Positions 41,964 to 50,238 of a DNA stretch of 64,000 bases are shown one piece after another. The notes beneath the pieces were generated by a model. The model ran no database searches. It was not told the DNA's origin and saw nothing but the letters and a program-made list of their open reading frames with translations. The position numbers and the translations under genes were made by a program. Source of the DNA: Streptomyces humicola. GTDB taxonomy: Bacteria; Actinomycetota; Actinomycetes; Streptomycetales; Streptomycetaceae. The stretch spans positions 1 to 64,000 of the forward strand of contig NZ_JANFNG010000006.1 in assembly GCF_024436035.1 (NCBI RefSeq), written 5' to 3'. How positions within the stretch are numbered: the first letter of the stretch is position 1; every line of letters starts with the position of its first letter.

Positions 41964-42950
41964 CTAGGAGGACTGGGCGCGCAACGCGCGGACGTCGAGC
42001 TGCTCGGTGTCGTCGTGTGCGGTGAGGTCGATGACCTCGTGCTCGTGATCGTCCTGCTCCTGCTGCTGCCGCTCCACGTGCTCGGCGTGGGCCTCGTCGC
42101 CGATGACGTCCGCGAGATCGTCGGCGGCGGCCGTCTTCTGCAGCCCGAAGAAATCGAAGCCGCCCTGCTGGCGGTTGCCGGTGGCACGCTGCGGGTTGGC
42201 GTACGGGAGGACGGCGGCCGCCACCGCCGGGACCAGCTGGTGCTCGCGCACCGGCAGCCGCGGCTTGCCGCTCGCCGCCTCTGCGGCCCGCGGCTGCTGC
42301 TGCGCCACCGCGTCTGTGGCGTCCGCGGCGTCCTCCGCCGCAGCGGCCGTCACGGCCGTGGCACCTGTCGCGCTCGCTGCGTCATCGTTGTCATGGGCGA
42401 GTTTGCGAAGCGCCTCGGCCGCCTCGCGGAACGCGGACGCGCTCAACGGGTTGGCGGGCGGCGGGGCGATCGCGCGCGGTGCCGTCGCGGCCTCTATCGC
42501 CAGCTGACGGCGGCTCTCCAGGGCTCGGGCGCGTTCGCTCTCGGCGGTGGCGTAGCGCCGCAGCAGCTCGGCGTGCTCGCCCCGCAGCCGCGCCAGTTCA
42601 CCGCGCTTGGCGCGCAGCTGCGTCTCCAGGGTGCGGCGGAGCTCGCGGGACTCCTCCACGTCGCTTTCGAGCTCCGCTATGCGCTCGTCGGTGCGCCATT
42701 CGTCGCGGAGGCGGGCGGCGGTCAGGTCCGCCACGCGCTTGCCTGCAGCGCGGTCCCACTTGCGCAGCAGGACCGCGCCCGTGCACGCGACGGCTGCGGC
42801 CGCCGCGACCAGCACGCGGATGATGACCGCTTCGTGCCCGCTCGGGCTGAACCAGGCACCGACGGCAAGGGCCATGGCCGACCCTGCGACCGTCAACGGG
42901 GGAAGGAGCCGGTGCAGCGGCGGTGAATGGCGGTGTCGTCCACGTGGCAT
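41964..42950 (-). CDS. Membrane protein with coiled coil
   Basis: A 328-aa protein of unknown function. A basic N-terminus (RGRHRHSPPLHRLLPP) leads to two membrane helices (LTVAGSAMALAVGAWFS, VIIRVLVAAAAAVACTGAVL). A heptad-rich coiled coil of about 90 residues follows (ERIAELESDVEESRELRRTLETQLRAKRGELARL, by pattern), then an Ala-rich disordered region and an acidic His/Gln/Asp tail. Such proteins often scaffold at the membrane. ATG 42950 follows TAAGTT (42963-42958) by 7 nt: leaderless. Three phased TTGATCA repeats lie about 90-115 bp upstream. Convergent with nuoD2. Confidence 0.8.
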   Translation of the reverse strand: MPRGRHRHSPPLHRLLPPLTVAGSAMALAVGAWFSPSGHEAVIIRVLVAAAAAVACTGAVLLRKWDRAAGKRVADLTAARLRDEWRTDERIAELESDVEESRELRRTLETQLRAKRGELARLRGEHAELLRRYATAESERARALESRRQLAIEAATAPRAIAPPPANPLSASAFREAAEALRKLAHDNDDAASATGATAVTAAAAEDAADATDAVAQQQPRAAEAASGKPRLPVREHQLVPAVAAAVLPYANPQRATGNRQQGGFDFFGLQKTAAADDLADVIGDEAHAEHVERQQQEQDDHEHEVIDLTAHDDTEQLDVRALRAQSS

Positions 42951-43037
42951 GGCTTGAAACTTAGCGTGCGAAAGGGGCGTGTGGGAGGCGGCCACACAAT
43001 TTACCGCCGCCTGTTAGGTCACATCATGGTTTCGATG

Positions 43038-43066
43038 TTGATCAGGTCTTGATCATCCGTTGATCA
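43038..43066. repeat. Three TTGATCA copies at exact 11-bp spacing
   Basis: TTGATCA at 43038-43044, 43049-43055 and 43060-43066, with the palindromic core TGATCA in each. The second and third copies lie over the last codons of the osmoprotectant-binding protein gene, and all three lie upstream of the leaderless start of the coiled-coil membrane gene. Helical phasing suggests a protein-binding array. Confidence 0.55.
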
Positions 43067-44027
43067 GTCCCTTCGACTTCAGATACGCATCCGCCACATC
43101 CGAAGGCTTCATGCGCTCGGCGTCCACCTGCTTGTCGAGCTGGGTGAGGTCGGCGGTGGTGAGCACCTTGGTGAGCTTGTCGAGGGCGTCGGCAACCGCG
43201 GCCGAGCCGGCGTACTTGGCGTTGACCACGGGCAGGACGTTGTCCGCGTTCTGCAGCTTCTTGTCGTCCTGCAGCAGCACCAGCCCGAAGTCGTCGAGCG
43301 TGGCGTCCGTCGTCGTGGTCAGGACGAGCTGGTCGGTGCCGTCCTTGACCGCCTGCTTCGCCTGCGGGGTGCCGACACCCTTCGGGTCGATGCCGGTGAT
43401 GTCGATGCCGTACGTCGACTTCAGGCCCGGCTCGCAGAACGGCCGGTCCGAGCACTCGTCGCCGGCCGCCAGCTTCACTTTCAGCCCGGACTTGCCGAGA
43501 TCGCTGAGGGTCTTGAGGTGGTGCGCCGCGGCGAAGGACGTCGACACCGCGAAGGCGTTCTGGTCGACCGCGTTCCCCACGGCGAGAGCCTTCAGACCGC
43601 GCGGCTGGGCGAGCCTGGTCAGCGCCGCCATGGTGGAGGTGATGTCGGACGAGGCGACGGGCTTGGCATTCGCGCCGTTCGCCTTCGCGTTGAGGAATTC
43701 GGCGAGCGTGGCCGCGTACTCCGGCACGACATCGATCTGCCCCTTCTCCAGCGCCGGTTCGTACAGCTCGCGGTTGGCAAGGGTCGTGACGGACGTCCGA
43801 TATCCGGCCTTGGCGAGCAACTCCGCATACATCTGCGCCAGGACAGTGGACTCGGTGAATCCGGCGGAGCCGATCACGAGCGTGCCCTTGGAACCGGAGC
43901 CGCTCGCCCCGGAGCCCGAGCCCTTCTGTTCGAGGCTGCTGCCGCCGCAGGCACTCAGGCCGGCCGCGAGCACCACCACCGCCGATGCCGCGCCGACGGT
44001 ACGTATTCCGCGCTGGCCCTTACTCAT
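43053..44027 (-). CDS. Osmoprotectant (glycine betaine/choline) ABC transporter binding lipoprotein
   Basis: A 324-aa substrate-binding protein of the OpuAC/QAT type. The lipoprotein signal (VGAASAVVVLAAGLSACGG) has a lipobox L-S-A-C. A Gly/Ser linker leads to the binding fold (TLVIGSAGFTESTVLAQMYAELL, GQIDVVPEYAATLAEFL, ADNVLPVVNAKY, ERMKPSDVADAYLKSKGL). ATG 44027 overlaps the permease stop (ATGA). It delivers compatible solutes to the two permeases encoded upstream. Confidence 0.92.
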   Translation of the reverse strand: MSKGQRGIRTVGAASAVVVLAAGLSACGGSSLEQKGSGSGASGSGSKGTLVIGSAGFTESTVLAQMYAELLAKAGYRTSVTTLANRELYEPALEKGQIDVVPEYAATLAEFLNAKANGANAKPVASSDITSTMAALTRLAQPRGLKALAVGNAVDQNAFAVSTSFAAAHHLKTLSDLGKSGLKVKLAAGDECSDRPFCEPGLKSTYGIDITGIDPKGVGTPQAKQAVKDGTDQLVLTTTTDATLDDFGLVLLQDDKKLQNADNVLPVVNAKYAGSAAVADALDKLTKVLTTADLTQLDKQVDAERMKPSDVADAYLKSKGLING

Positions 44028-44755
44028 TGCGTCACCCATCTCTTCGGTATGCCAAGAATGCGTTGATTGCCCAATGCGTTACGGTTTCGCCGACGATGCC
44101 GGGAGGGGTCGGCGAACCGCTGCAGTACGGCGAAGAACGCCTCGACCAGCAGCGCCAGCGCTGCCACGAGCAGCGCACCCGCGACTACCTGCGGGGTGTC
44201 GTAGCGGTTGAACCCGGCGGTGATCACCCTCCCCAGACCACCGCCACCCGGCAGCGCGGCCAGCGTCGCCGTGGCGACCACCTGCACGGCCGCGGTGCGT
44301 ATCCCCGTCATGATCAGCGGGAACGCCAGCGGAAGTTCGACGCGGACCAGCACTTGACGGCCCGTCATCCCCATGCCGCGGGCGGACTCCACGACGTTCC
44401 TGTCGACCTCGCGCATCCCGACATAGGCGTTGGTGAGCACCGGGGGTATGGCGAAGAGCACCAGCGCAATGATGGTCGGCCACTGCCCGTACCGGCCCAG
44501 AGGGCTGAGCACCAGCAGCACCAGCACCGCGAACGTGGGCACTGCACGACCGGCGTTGGAGACGTTGATGGCAAGTGCACCGCCCCTGCCCAGATGGCCG
44601 AGCACCACGGCGACGGGCAGGGCGATCGCGCAGGTGATCGCCAGGCACACAGCGGTGAGGTAGACATGCTCCCCGAGCCTGTGCCACACCCCGTCGCCGC
44701 CGGCCCAGTGCGCACCCGTGGTCAACCAGGCAAAGGCTCCCGACACCGCACCCAT
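44024..44755 (-). CDS. Osmoprotectant ABC transporter permease (second)
   Basis: A 243-aa inner-membrane subunit with about six helices and the BPD_transp_1 EAA loop (VVESARGMGMTGRQVLVRVELPLA). It pairs with the other permease to form the channel. ATG 44755 shares its A with the preceding TGA (TGATG), and its own stop overlaps the binding-protein start, so the three genes are tightly coupled. The C-terminus ends in a basic stretch (RHRRRNRNALGNQRIL). Confidence 0.91.
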   Translation of the reverse strand: MGAVSGAFAWLTTGAHWAGGDGVWHRLGEHVYLTAVCLAITCAIALPVAVVLGHLGRGGALAINVSNAGRAVPTFAVLVLLVLSPLGRYGQWPTIIALVLFAIPPVLTNAYVGMREVDRNVVESARGMGMTGRQVLVRVELPLAFPLIMTGIRTAAVQVVATATLAALPGGGGLGRVITAGFNRYDTPQVVAGALLVAALALLVEAFFAVLQRFADPSRHRRRNRNALGNQRILGIPKRWVTQ

Positions 44756-45441
44756 CAGGCCACCGCCTTCCTGCGGCCCGCCCGCGTCCACGGTGTCAGC
44801 AGCCGCTGCACCCCCAGCAGCAGCACATCGGCCGCGACCGCCATCGCCACGCAGATCGCCGACGCGGTGAGCACCTGCGCCTTGAACAGGCTGTTCATCC
44901 CCTCGTATATGAGGTTGCCGAGCCCGCCGTAGCCGACGATCGCACCGACCGTGGTGAGCGAGACCGCCGAGACCGTGGCGATCCGCAGCCCCGCCATCAC
45001 CGCCGGAAGCGCCAGCGGCAGTTCCACCCCGAAGAGCAGCCGCAGCGGCCCGTACCCCATCCCCCGCGCCGCCTCGCGCACGTCCTCGGGCACCGATTCG
45101 AGGCCGGCCACGATGTTGCGCACCAGAATCGTCAGCGAATACAGCACAAGACCGGTGACGACCACCGACGCCGAGACACCGAACACCGGCAGAAGCAGCG
45201 AATACATCGCCAGCGACGGAATGGTGTAGAGGATGGTGGTGAACCCCAGCACCGGCCCGGCCGCGGGCCGCCACCGCCGTGCGATCAGCGCCAGCGGGAA
45301 CGCCACGAGCAGGCCCATGCCCACCGACACCCCTGTGATCCACAGGTGTTGCAGCGTGGCGTCGGTCAACTCCTGGCTGCGCGAGCGCACATACTCACCG
45401 CAGATCCAGTCGTTCGCCGCCAAGCAGTCCTGGCCCGCCAT
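44755..45441 (-). CDS. Osmoprotectant ABC transporter permease (first)
   Basis: A 228-aa permease with the motif VREAARGMGYGPLRLLFGVELPLALPAVMAG and helices typical of OpuBB/ProW-like subunits. The N-terminus (CLAANDWICGEYVRSR) is characteristic of these permeases. ATG 45441 has GGAGGTG upstream; longer starts lack support. It is the first gene of the minus-strand trio, divergent from its ATPase gene across a 171-bp gap that must hold both promoters. Confidence 0.91.
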   Translation of the reverse strand: MAGQDCLAANDWICGEYVRSRSQELTDATLQHLWITGVSVGMGLLVAFPLALIARRWRPAAGPVLGFTTILYTIPSLAMYSLLLPVFGVSASVVVTGLVLYSLTILVRNIVAGLESVPEDVREAARGMGYGPLRLLFGVELPLALPAVMAGLRIATVSAVSLTTVGAIVGYGGLGNLIYEGMNSLFKAQVLTASAICVAMAVAADVLLLGVQRLLTPWTRAGRRKAVA

Positions 45442-45612
45442 TCCGCACCTCCCCCATCGTGTCCCCCATGGCGCGAATCCGATCTGCGACGACCCTAACC
45501 CCCTGCACTGACAATCGGGCCGGACCGCCACACGGCAGCAACACTGCCTTCACACCACGCGTGCAAGGTACGGTCGTGCGAACACCCGCCCGCCCCCGAC
45601 CGATGAGCGTCC

Positions 45613-46809
45613 ATGATCCGATTCGAGCACGTCACCAAGCGCTACCCGGACGGCACCACCGCCGTGGACGATCTCTCCTTCGAGGTGGCCGAGGGCGAAC
45701 TCGTCACCCTCGTGGGCCCGTCCGGCTGCGGCAAGACCACCACCATGAAGATGGTCAACCGGCTCATCGAGCCCACCGAAGGCCGGATATTCCTCGACGG
45801 TGACGACATATCGACACTCGATCCGGTGGCACTGCGACGCCGCATCGGATACGTCATCCAGCAGGTCGGACTCTTCCCCCACAAGACAGTCCTGGAGAAC
45901 ACCGCCACCGTCCCGCATCTGCTCGGCCACCCGCGCCGCAAGGCCCGTGAACGCGCCGCCGAGCTCCTCGAACTCGTCGGCCTCGACCCCGCCGTCCACG
46001 GCGGCCGCTACCCCGACCAGCTCTCCGGCGGTCAGCGGCAACGCGTCGGCGTCGCCCGCGCGCTGGCCGCCGATCCGCCCGTGCTGCTGATGGACGAGCC
46101 GTTCGGCGCCGTCGACCCGGTGGTGCGCGACCATCTCCAGTCCGAATTCCTGCGCTTGCAGCAACAAGTGCGCAAGACCGTGCTCTTCGTCACCCACGAC
46201 ATCGAGGAGGCGGTGCGGCTCGGCGACCGCATCGCGGTCTACGGCGGGGGGTCCCCCCGCGGAGCAGGGGGAGGGCGCATCGAGCAGTTCGACACCCCCG
46301 CCGCCGTGCTCGGCGCCCCCGCCACGCCCTACGTCGCCGACTTCGTCGGCTCCGACCGCGGCCTGAAACGGCTCTCCGTCACGCCGATCGAGCCCGGCGA
46401 CCTCGAACAGCCGCCCGTACTGCGCCTCGACGACCCGTCGAGCGCCGCCACGTCGCGCCTACGCGAACTCGATGCCCGCTGGGCCGTCGTCCTCGACGGC
46501 GACGGAACCCTGCACGGCTGGGTCTCCGCCGACGCGCTGGCGCAGGCGCCCGACGACCAGCCGGTGCGCGACCACGCCCGCCGAATGGAGGCCTGGCTGC
46601 CCCTGGGCGCCAGCCTCAAACAGGCGTTCAGCGTGATGCTGCAGCACGATGCGGGCTGGATCGCGGTGCTCGACGGCGAGGGCGCGGAGCGCTTCCGCGG
46701 CGTCCTCACCCCGTCCCGGCTGCACGAGGCGTTGCGCCGCTCGATCGACGCGGACGCACGCGGCGCGTCCCGCGCGGACGTCGCGCTGGAGACCATCCCG
46801 GGCGCGTGA
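45613..46809 (+). CDS. Osmoprotectant ABC transporter ATP-binding subunit
   Basis: A 398-aa ProV/OpuBA-type ATPase: Walker A GPSGCGKTT, Q-loop YVIQQVGLFPH, signature LSGGQRQRVGVA, Walker B LLMDEPFGAVDP, switch VTHDIEEA, and a C-terminal CBS-like region (about residues 290-380) of the kind that senses ionic strength. An extra run of about nine residues, GGGSPRGAGG, interrupts the normal AVYGxGRIEQFDTP segment and comes from a palindromic DNA insert. Divergent from the permeases. The ribosome binding site is weak; TACGGT at 45569-45574 may be the -10 box. Confidence 0.92.
   Translation: MIRFEHVTKRYPDGTTAVDDLSFEVAEGELVTLVGPSGCGKTTTMKMVNRLIEPTEGRIFLDGDDISTLDPVALRRRIGYVIQQVGLFPHKTVLENTATVPHLLGHPRRKARERAAELLELVGLDPAVHGGRYPDQLSGGQRQRVGVARALAADPPVLLMDEPFGAVDPVVRDHLQSEFLRLQQQVRKTVLFVTHDIEEAVRLGDRIAVYGGGSPRGAGGGRIEQFDTPAAVLGAPATPYVADFVGSDRGLKRLSVTPIEPGDLEQPPVLRLDDPSSAATSRLRELDARWAVVLDGDGTLHGWVSADALAQAPDDQPVRDHARRMEAWLPLGASLKQAFSVMLQHDAGWIAVLDGEGAERFRGVLTPSRLHEALRRSIDADARGASRADVALETIPGA
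46247..46273. repeat. In-frame palindromic insert inside the transporter ATPase gene
   Basis: A run with TCCCCC and GGGGGA arms around CGCGGAGCA, flanked by G-runs, about 27 bp and in frame. It resembles the short GTCCCCCCGC...GGGGGAGG palindromes that recur across Streptomyces chromosomes. Confidence 0.5.
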
Positions 46810-46827
46810 GCGCACCGAGGACCGCCG

Positions 46828-47319
46828 TCACGCCGACGGCGCGGCCCCCCGGTGGTTGTGCTCGTCGTCCTCCGGCAGCCTGCACACCCGCTCCAGGAAG
46901 AGCGCAGCCGCCACCACCGCCGCGCCCGCGACCACCGCGAGACCCGCGTACACCGCCTGGTCCCTGCGCGCCGGGATGCCGAGCTCGGAGACGACGAGGA
47001 AGACCCCGACGCCGGCGTAGATCCCCGCCACCAGCGCCGCCACCAGGGCGCTCGCCTGGCCGAAGACCACCGCACGCGCGGCAAGCAGCGGATCCACGCC
47101 CTTCGCGCCCGGCGTGCGCTCACGCTGTGCCCGCAGCCGCTGCCGCAGCGACAACGCTGTTGCGGCGAGCACGACGGCGATGATCGCAAGGACGACGGGA
47201 GCGGCCACCGGCACCCCGGGCAGCGTGCCGAACGCATCCCACAACCGCGCACCGGCCCACGCCAGCACCCCGGCCACCACGAACAACCCGACCAGCACCC
47301 TGAACCGCAGCTGCTTCAA
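46828..47319 (-). CDS. DUF3180 membrane protein
   Basis: A 163-aa protein with four likely membrane helices (VLVGLFVVAGVLAWAGARLW, PVVLAIIAVVLAATALSL, ASALVAALVAGIYAGVGVFLV, GLAVVAGAAVVAAALFLE) and a C-terminal segment CRLPEDDEHNHRG. DUF3180 genes sit next to folK throughout actinobacteria (as Rv3605c does), but no function is known. The start is TTG 47319, with GAGGAG 6 nt upstream; other starts would need a long N-terminal extension. The same strand carries folK 67 nt upstream. Confidence 0.85.
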   Translation of the reverse strand: MKQLRFRVLVGLFVVAGVLAWAGARLWDAFGTLPGVPVAAPVVLAIIAVVLAATALSLRQRLRAQRERTPGAKGVDPLLAARAVVFGQASALVAALVAGIYAGVGVFLVVSELGIPARRDQAVYAGLAVVAGAAVVAAALFLERVCRLPEDDEHNHRGAAPSA

Positions 47320-47386
47320 CGACCACTCCTCATCACGACGCCGGCCGGGAGTGCGCGGTGCACTTGGTTGGCCCTGAGGACAACGT

Positions 47387-47977
47387 CTACTCCGGGAGGC
47401 GCAGTTCCACGTCGACGCGCGGCCGTACCCCCGCGTGGCCGACATGGGCGAGCAGCTGCGTCACGGGGCCGCGCCCCGGCAGCTCCGCCGCCGGATCCAC
47501 GTCATGCCACGGCGCGAGGACGAAGGCACGCTCGTGTGCGCGCGGATGCGGCAGGGTCAGCTGCGGATCGTCGGAGACCACGTCCTGGTACGAGACGATG
47601 TCGACGTCGATCGTGCGCGGGCCCCAGCGCTCGTCGCGCACCCGCTCGAACGCCTCCTCGATAGCGTGGCCGCGCTCCAGCAGGGAGACGGGCGGCAGCG
47701 TCGTCTTCACCAGCACCACGGCGTTGAGATAGTTCGGTTGGCTGCCGGGCTCCACGCCCCACGGCTCGGTCTCGTAGACCGGGGAGACGGCTTTGACGCG
47801 CAGACCGGGGGTGTCCTCCAGCGCATCGACGGCGCCCTGCAGCGTCTCCAGACGGTTGCCGAGGTTGCTGCCGAGGGCGACCACCGCCCATTTCGGGTTC
47901 TGCAGGGTGGTGTCGGCGTCGTCGACCTTGCGCTCGACGGAGGCGGGTACCGGCTGGACGGTCGGGTCGGAACTCAC
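47387..47977 (-). CDS. folK: 2-amino-4-hydroxy-6-hydroxymethyldihydropteridine pyrophosphokinase
   Basis: Transfers pyrophosphate from ATP to hydroxymethyldihydropterin in folate synthesis. The 196-aa protein has AVVALGSNLGNRLETLQGAV, SPVYETEPWGVEPGSQPNYLN, RWGPRTIDVDIV and LPHPRAHERAFVLAPW. An N-terminal stretch of about 25 residues precedes the fold. GTG 47977 overlaps the folB stop (GTGA). Confidence 0.96.
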   Translation of the reverse strand: MSSDPTVQPVPASVERKVDDADTTLQNPKWAVVALGSNLGNRLETLQGAVDALEDTPGLRVKAVSPVYETEPWGVEPGSQPNYLNAVVLVKTTLPPVSLLERGHAIEEAFERVRDERWGPRTIDVDIVSYQDVVSDDPQLTLPHPRAHERAFVLAPWHDVDPAAELPGRGPVTQLLAHVGHAGVRPRVDVELRLPE

Positions 47978-48333
47978 GGGCGCCTCCTGTGGATGGTGAT
48001 CGTCACATCGTCGAACGGCACGGTGATCGGGGCCTCCGGCTTGTGCACGGTCACCTCGACCTCCTGCACCGCCGCGTGCTTCAGGCACTGGTCGGCGATG
48101 CGCTGGGCGAGCGTTTCGATCAGCGCGACCGGCTCGCCCCGCACGACGTCCACGACCTCCTCGGCCACGACGCCGTAATGAACGGTCTTGGTCAGGTCGT
48201 CCCCGGCGGCGGCAGGGGCCGTGTCGAGGCCGAGCACCAGATCCACGACGAAGGTCTGGCCTTCTTCACGCTCCTGTGGGTAGACACCATGGTGCCCGCG
48301 GGCCTTCAAGCCGCGCAGCGCGACATGATCCAC
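47974..48333 (-). CDS. folB: Dihydroneopterin aldolase
   Basis: Cleaves dihydroneopterin to hydroxymethyldihydropterin and glycolaldehyde. The 119-aa T-fold protein shows VALRGLKARGHHGVYPQE, DLTKTVHYGVVAE, LIETLAQRIAD and VTVHKPEAPI, all typical. GTG 48333 has GGGGTGATG upstream. It is coupled to folK and lies about 315 nt downstream of the NTF2-like gene. Confidence 0.96.
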   Translation of the reverse strand: MDHVALRGLKARGHHGVYPQEREEGQTFVVDLVLGLDTAPAAAGDDLTKTVHYGVVAEEVVDVVRGEPVALIETLAQRIADQCLKHAAVQEVEVTVHKPEAPITVPFDDVTITIHRRRP

Positions 48334-48647
48334 GAGACATCACCCCTGCTGGTCGTCGGACATATCGGTACGGTCGCGCCCATCGCGACAGCTGTCCTCA
48401 CGTCGAATCTACCTGCGAACACCGACAGCTTTTGCCCATGGGGTGCTCACGCACGCAGCGGCCGGCCGAGCCGTGGGAGGGGGTTCCGCGGGCCAGCGGG
48501 GCCCGCCGCCGCATGCAGCCGCCCCTACCCGACAGTCGCCGATTCCACTCCTGCCTTGGGGAGTTCTTGGCTCGAACGAGTGGCCCACCTGCATGTCGGA
48601 TGACTCCGGTCCGACTGCGCACGGGTGTCGGGAGCACCCGGCTCCGG
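48334..48647. other. 314-bp gap between folB and the NTF2-like gene
   Basis: No ORF here has family features or a convincing ribosome binding site. The stretch is less GC-biased in places (about 48400-48440 and 48560-48600). One plus-strand frame (LLPWGVLGSNEWPTCM) reads like a short coding scrap but has no context. I see no terminator strong enough to report. Confidence 0.5.
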
Positions 48648-49133
48648 TTACGACGAGGCGTCCGTTCCGCCCTCTGCGTCCCCGTTCGCCCGTTCTTCCT
48701 CGTCATCCTCTGTGTCAGCCATCACAGGCGAGGCGTGATGAGACCAGAGGCGCCACCTCTCGCCGGTGCGGCGGAAGACATTGGTCGCCACGACCAGGCC
48801 GCCGACCAGCTCCCCCGCCGAACCGTCCGGCTCGGCGGGACCGCCGCTGAGGATGTTCTCGCTGCACGTGAGCAGCGCGGTGTCACCGGCGACGGCGACC
48901 TCGACGTCGGTGAGGAAGAACTGCATGTAGTCGGTGTTCGCCATGATCAGCGCATATGAGCGGAGCACCTCGCCGCGGCCGCGCAGCACGGGCCAGCCCG
49001 GGTGCACCACGGACACCGAACCGGCGAGATCGCCATCGAGCAGTACGTCCTCGAGCGCCGCGAGATCACCGCCCTCGACGGCATCGTAGAACGCCTGGTT
49101 GGCCTGCTCGACCCCCTCGCGCGCGTCGCTCAC
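48648..49133 (-). CDS. NTF2-like (SnoaL/DUF4440-type) family protein
   Basis: A 161-aa protein with the cone-shaped NTF2 fold pattern: VEQANQAFYDAVEGGDLAALEDVL, VSVVHPGWPVLRGRGEVLRSY, DVEVAVAGDTALLTCSENIL, VVATNVFRRTGERWRLWSHHASPV. The tail is acidic. Members include isomerases and hydrolases, but many are unassigned; the position inside the folate genes is conserved in Streptomyces and hints at a pterin-related task. GTG 49133 has GGAGGC upstream. Confidence 0.85.
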   Translation of the reverse strand: MSDAREGVEQANQAFYDAVEGGDLAALEDVLLDGDLAGSVSVVHPGWPVLRGRGEVLRSYALIMANTDYMQFFLTDVEVAVAGDTALLTCSENILSGGPAEPDGSAGELVGGLVVATNVFRRTGERWRLWSHHASPVMADTEDDEEERANGDAEGGTDASS

Positions 49134-49257
49134 AGCGCCTCCTTCGTGAGTCCCGCCGCGCCGGCGGCTGATGCCACTGCCGTGCGCTCGGCGAGAGGCT
49201 CCGGCGTCACCGTCGCCTGCGCCCCGGCGGCCCCGCGCGCGCCGCTCACAGGCCTGC

Positions 49258-50112
49258 TCACTCCGCGTCCTCGATGGCCCCCGCCACCCGTACCGCGTCC
49301 GCGGACGGGCGGATCTCATGGACGCGCACCGCCCACGCGCCCTCGCGCGCCGCGATCGCGGAGACCGCTGCGGTCGCCGCGTCCCGCTCGCGCGCCGGCG
49401 GCGGGTCGCCCGTATCGCCGGCGAGCACCCGGCCCAAGAAGCGCTTGCGGGACGCGGCCACCAGCAGCGGGCGGCCGAGCGCGCGCAGCTCCTTCAGATG
49501 GGCGAGGAGCGCGAGATCGTGCGGGGCGTCCTTGGCGAATCCCAGGCCGGGGTCGACGACGATGCGCTCCGGGTCGACGCCGCCGGCGACGACCTCGTCG
49601 AGCCTGCGGCGCAGCTCGTCCACCACTTCGGCGACCACGTCACCGTAGACCGCACGGTTGTTCATGTCGACGCTCTGGCCGCGCCAGTGCATCACCACGA
49701 ACGGAACCCGGGCCTGAGCCGCCATCGGCACCATCGCCGGGTCCGCGAGGCCTCCGCTGACATCGTTGACCAGCCGCGCCCCCGCGTCCACGGCGCGGGC
49801 CGCGACCGACGCGCGCATCGTGTCCACGCTCACCAGCACGCCCGCGGCGGCCAGCTCCCTGACGACCGGGATGACCCGGCGCAGCTCCTCGGCCTCGCCC
49901 ACGCGACGTGCCCCCGGCCTGGTCGACTCGCCGCCGACGTCCACCAGATCGGCGCCCGCCGCGATCAGGTCGAGGCCGTGCTTGACGGCGAGCTCCGGGT
50001 CGAACCACAGACCGCCGTCGGAGAAGGAATCAGGCGTGACGTTCACCACGCCCATCACCGCGCACCGGTCCCAGTCGGGAAGACCGGCCACCCGGCCTCG
50101 CAACGCACTCAT
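49258..50112 (-). CDS. folP: Dihydropteroate synthase
   Basis: Condenses hydroxymethyldihydropterin pyrophosphate with p-aminobenzoate; the target of sulfonamides. The 284-aa TIM barrel has MGVVNVTPDSFSDGG, VDVGGESTRPGA, LVSVDTM, LVNDVSGG, VVDPGLGFAK and LVAASRKRFLG. ATG 50112 follows TAGGCT (50124-50119) by exactly 6 nt: leaderless. It therefore has its own promoter, separate from the MprF-like gene upstream. Confidence 0.97.
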   Translation of the reverse strand: MSALRGRVAGLPDWDRCAVMGVVNVTPDSFSDGGLWFDPELAVKHGLDLIAAGADLVDVGGESTRPGARRVGEAEELRRVIPVVRELAAAGVLVSVDTMRASVAARAVDAGARLVNDVSGGLADPAMVPMAAQARVPFVVMHWRGQSVDMNNRAVYGDVVAEVVDELRRRLDEVVAGGVDPERIVVDPGLGFAKDAPHDLALLAHLKELRALGRPLLVAASRKRFLGRVLAGDTGDPPPARERDAATAAVSAIAAREGAWAVRVHEIRPSADAVRVAGAIEDAE

Positions 50113-50152
50113 GTCTAGAGCCTAGGCGTTCACCCCCGGCCGGGGGCCGAAC

Positions 50153-50205
50153 GGGACCGGCCCGGACCGACCCGGACCGGCCCGGACCGACCCGGACCGG
50201 TCGGG
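50153..50205. repeat. 10/20-bp tandem repeats between folP and the MprF-like gene
   Basis: Alternating ggcccggacc and gacccggacc units, about five in all, with a perfect duplication of a 20-bp unit at 50161-50200. Non-coding. The period matches the array at 4001-4100 although the sequence differs. Confidence 0.8.
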
Positions 50206-50238
50206 AGCCGGTGCGCCCGTGAGCGGTGCAGTCGTGCC

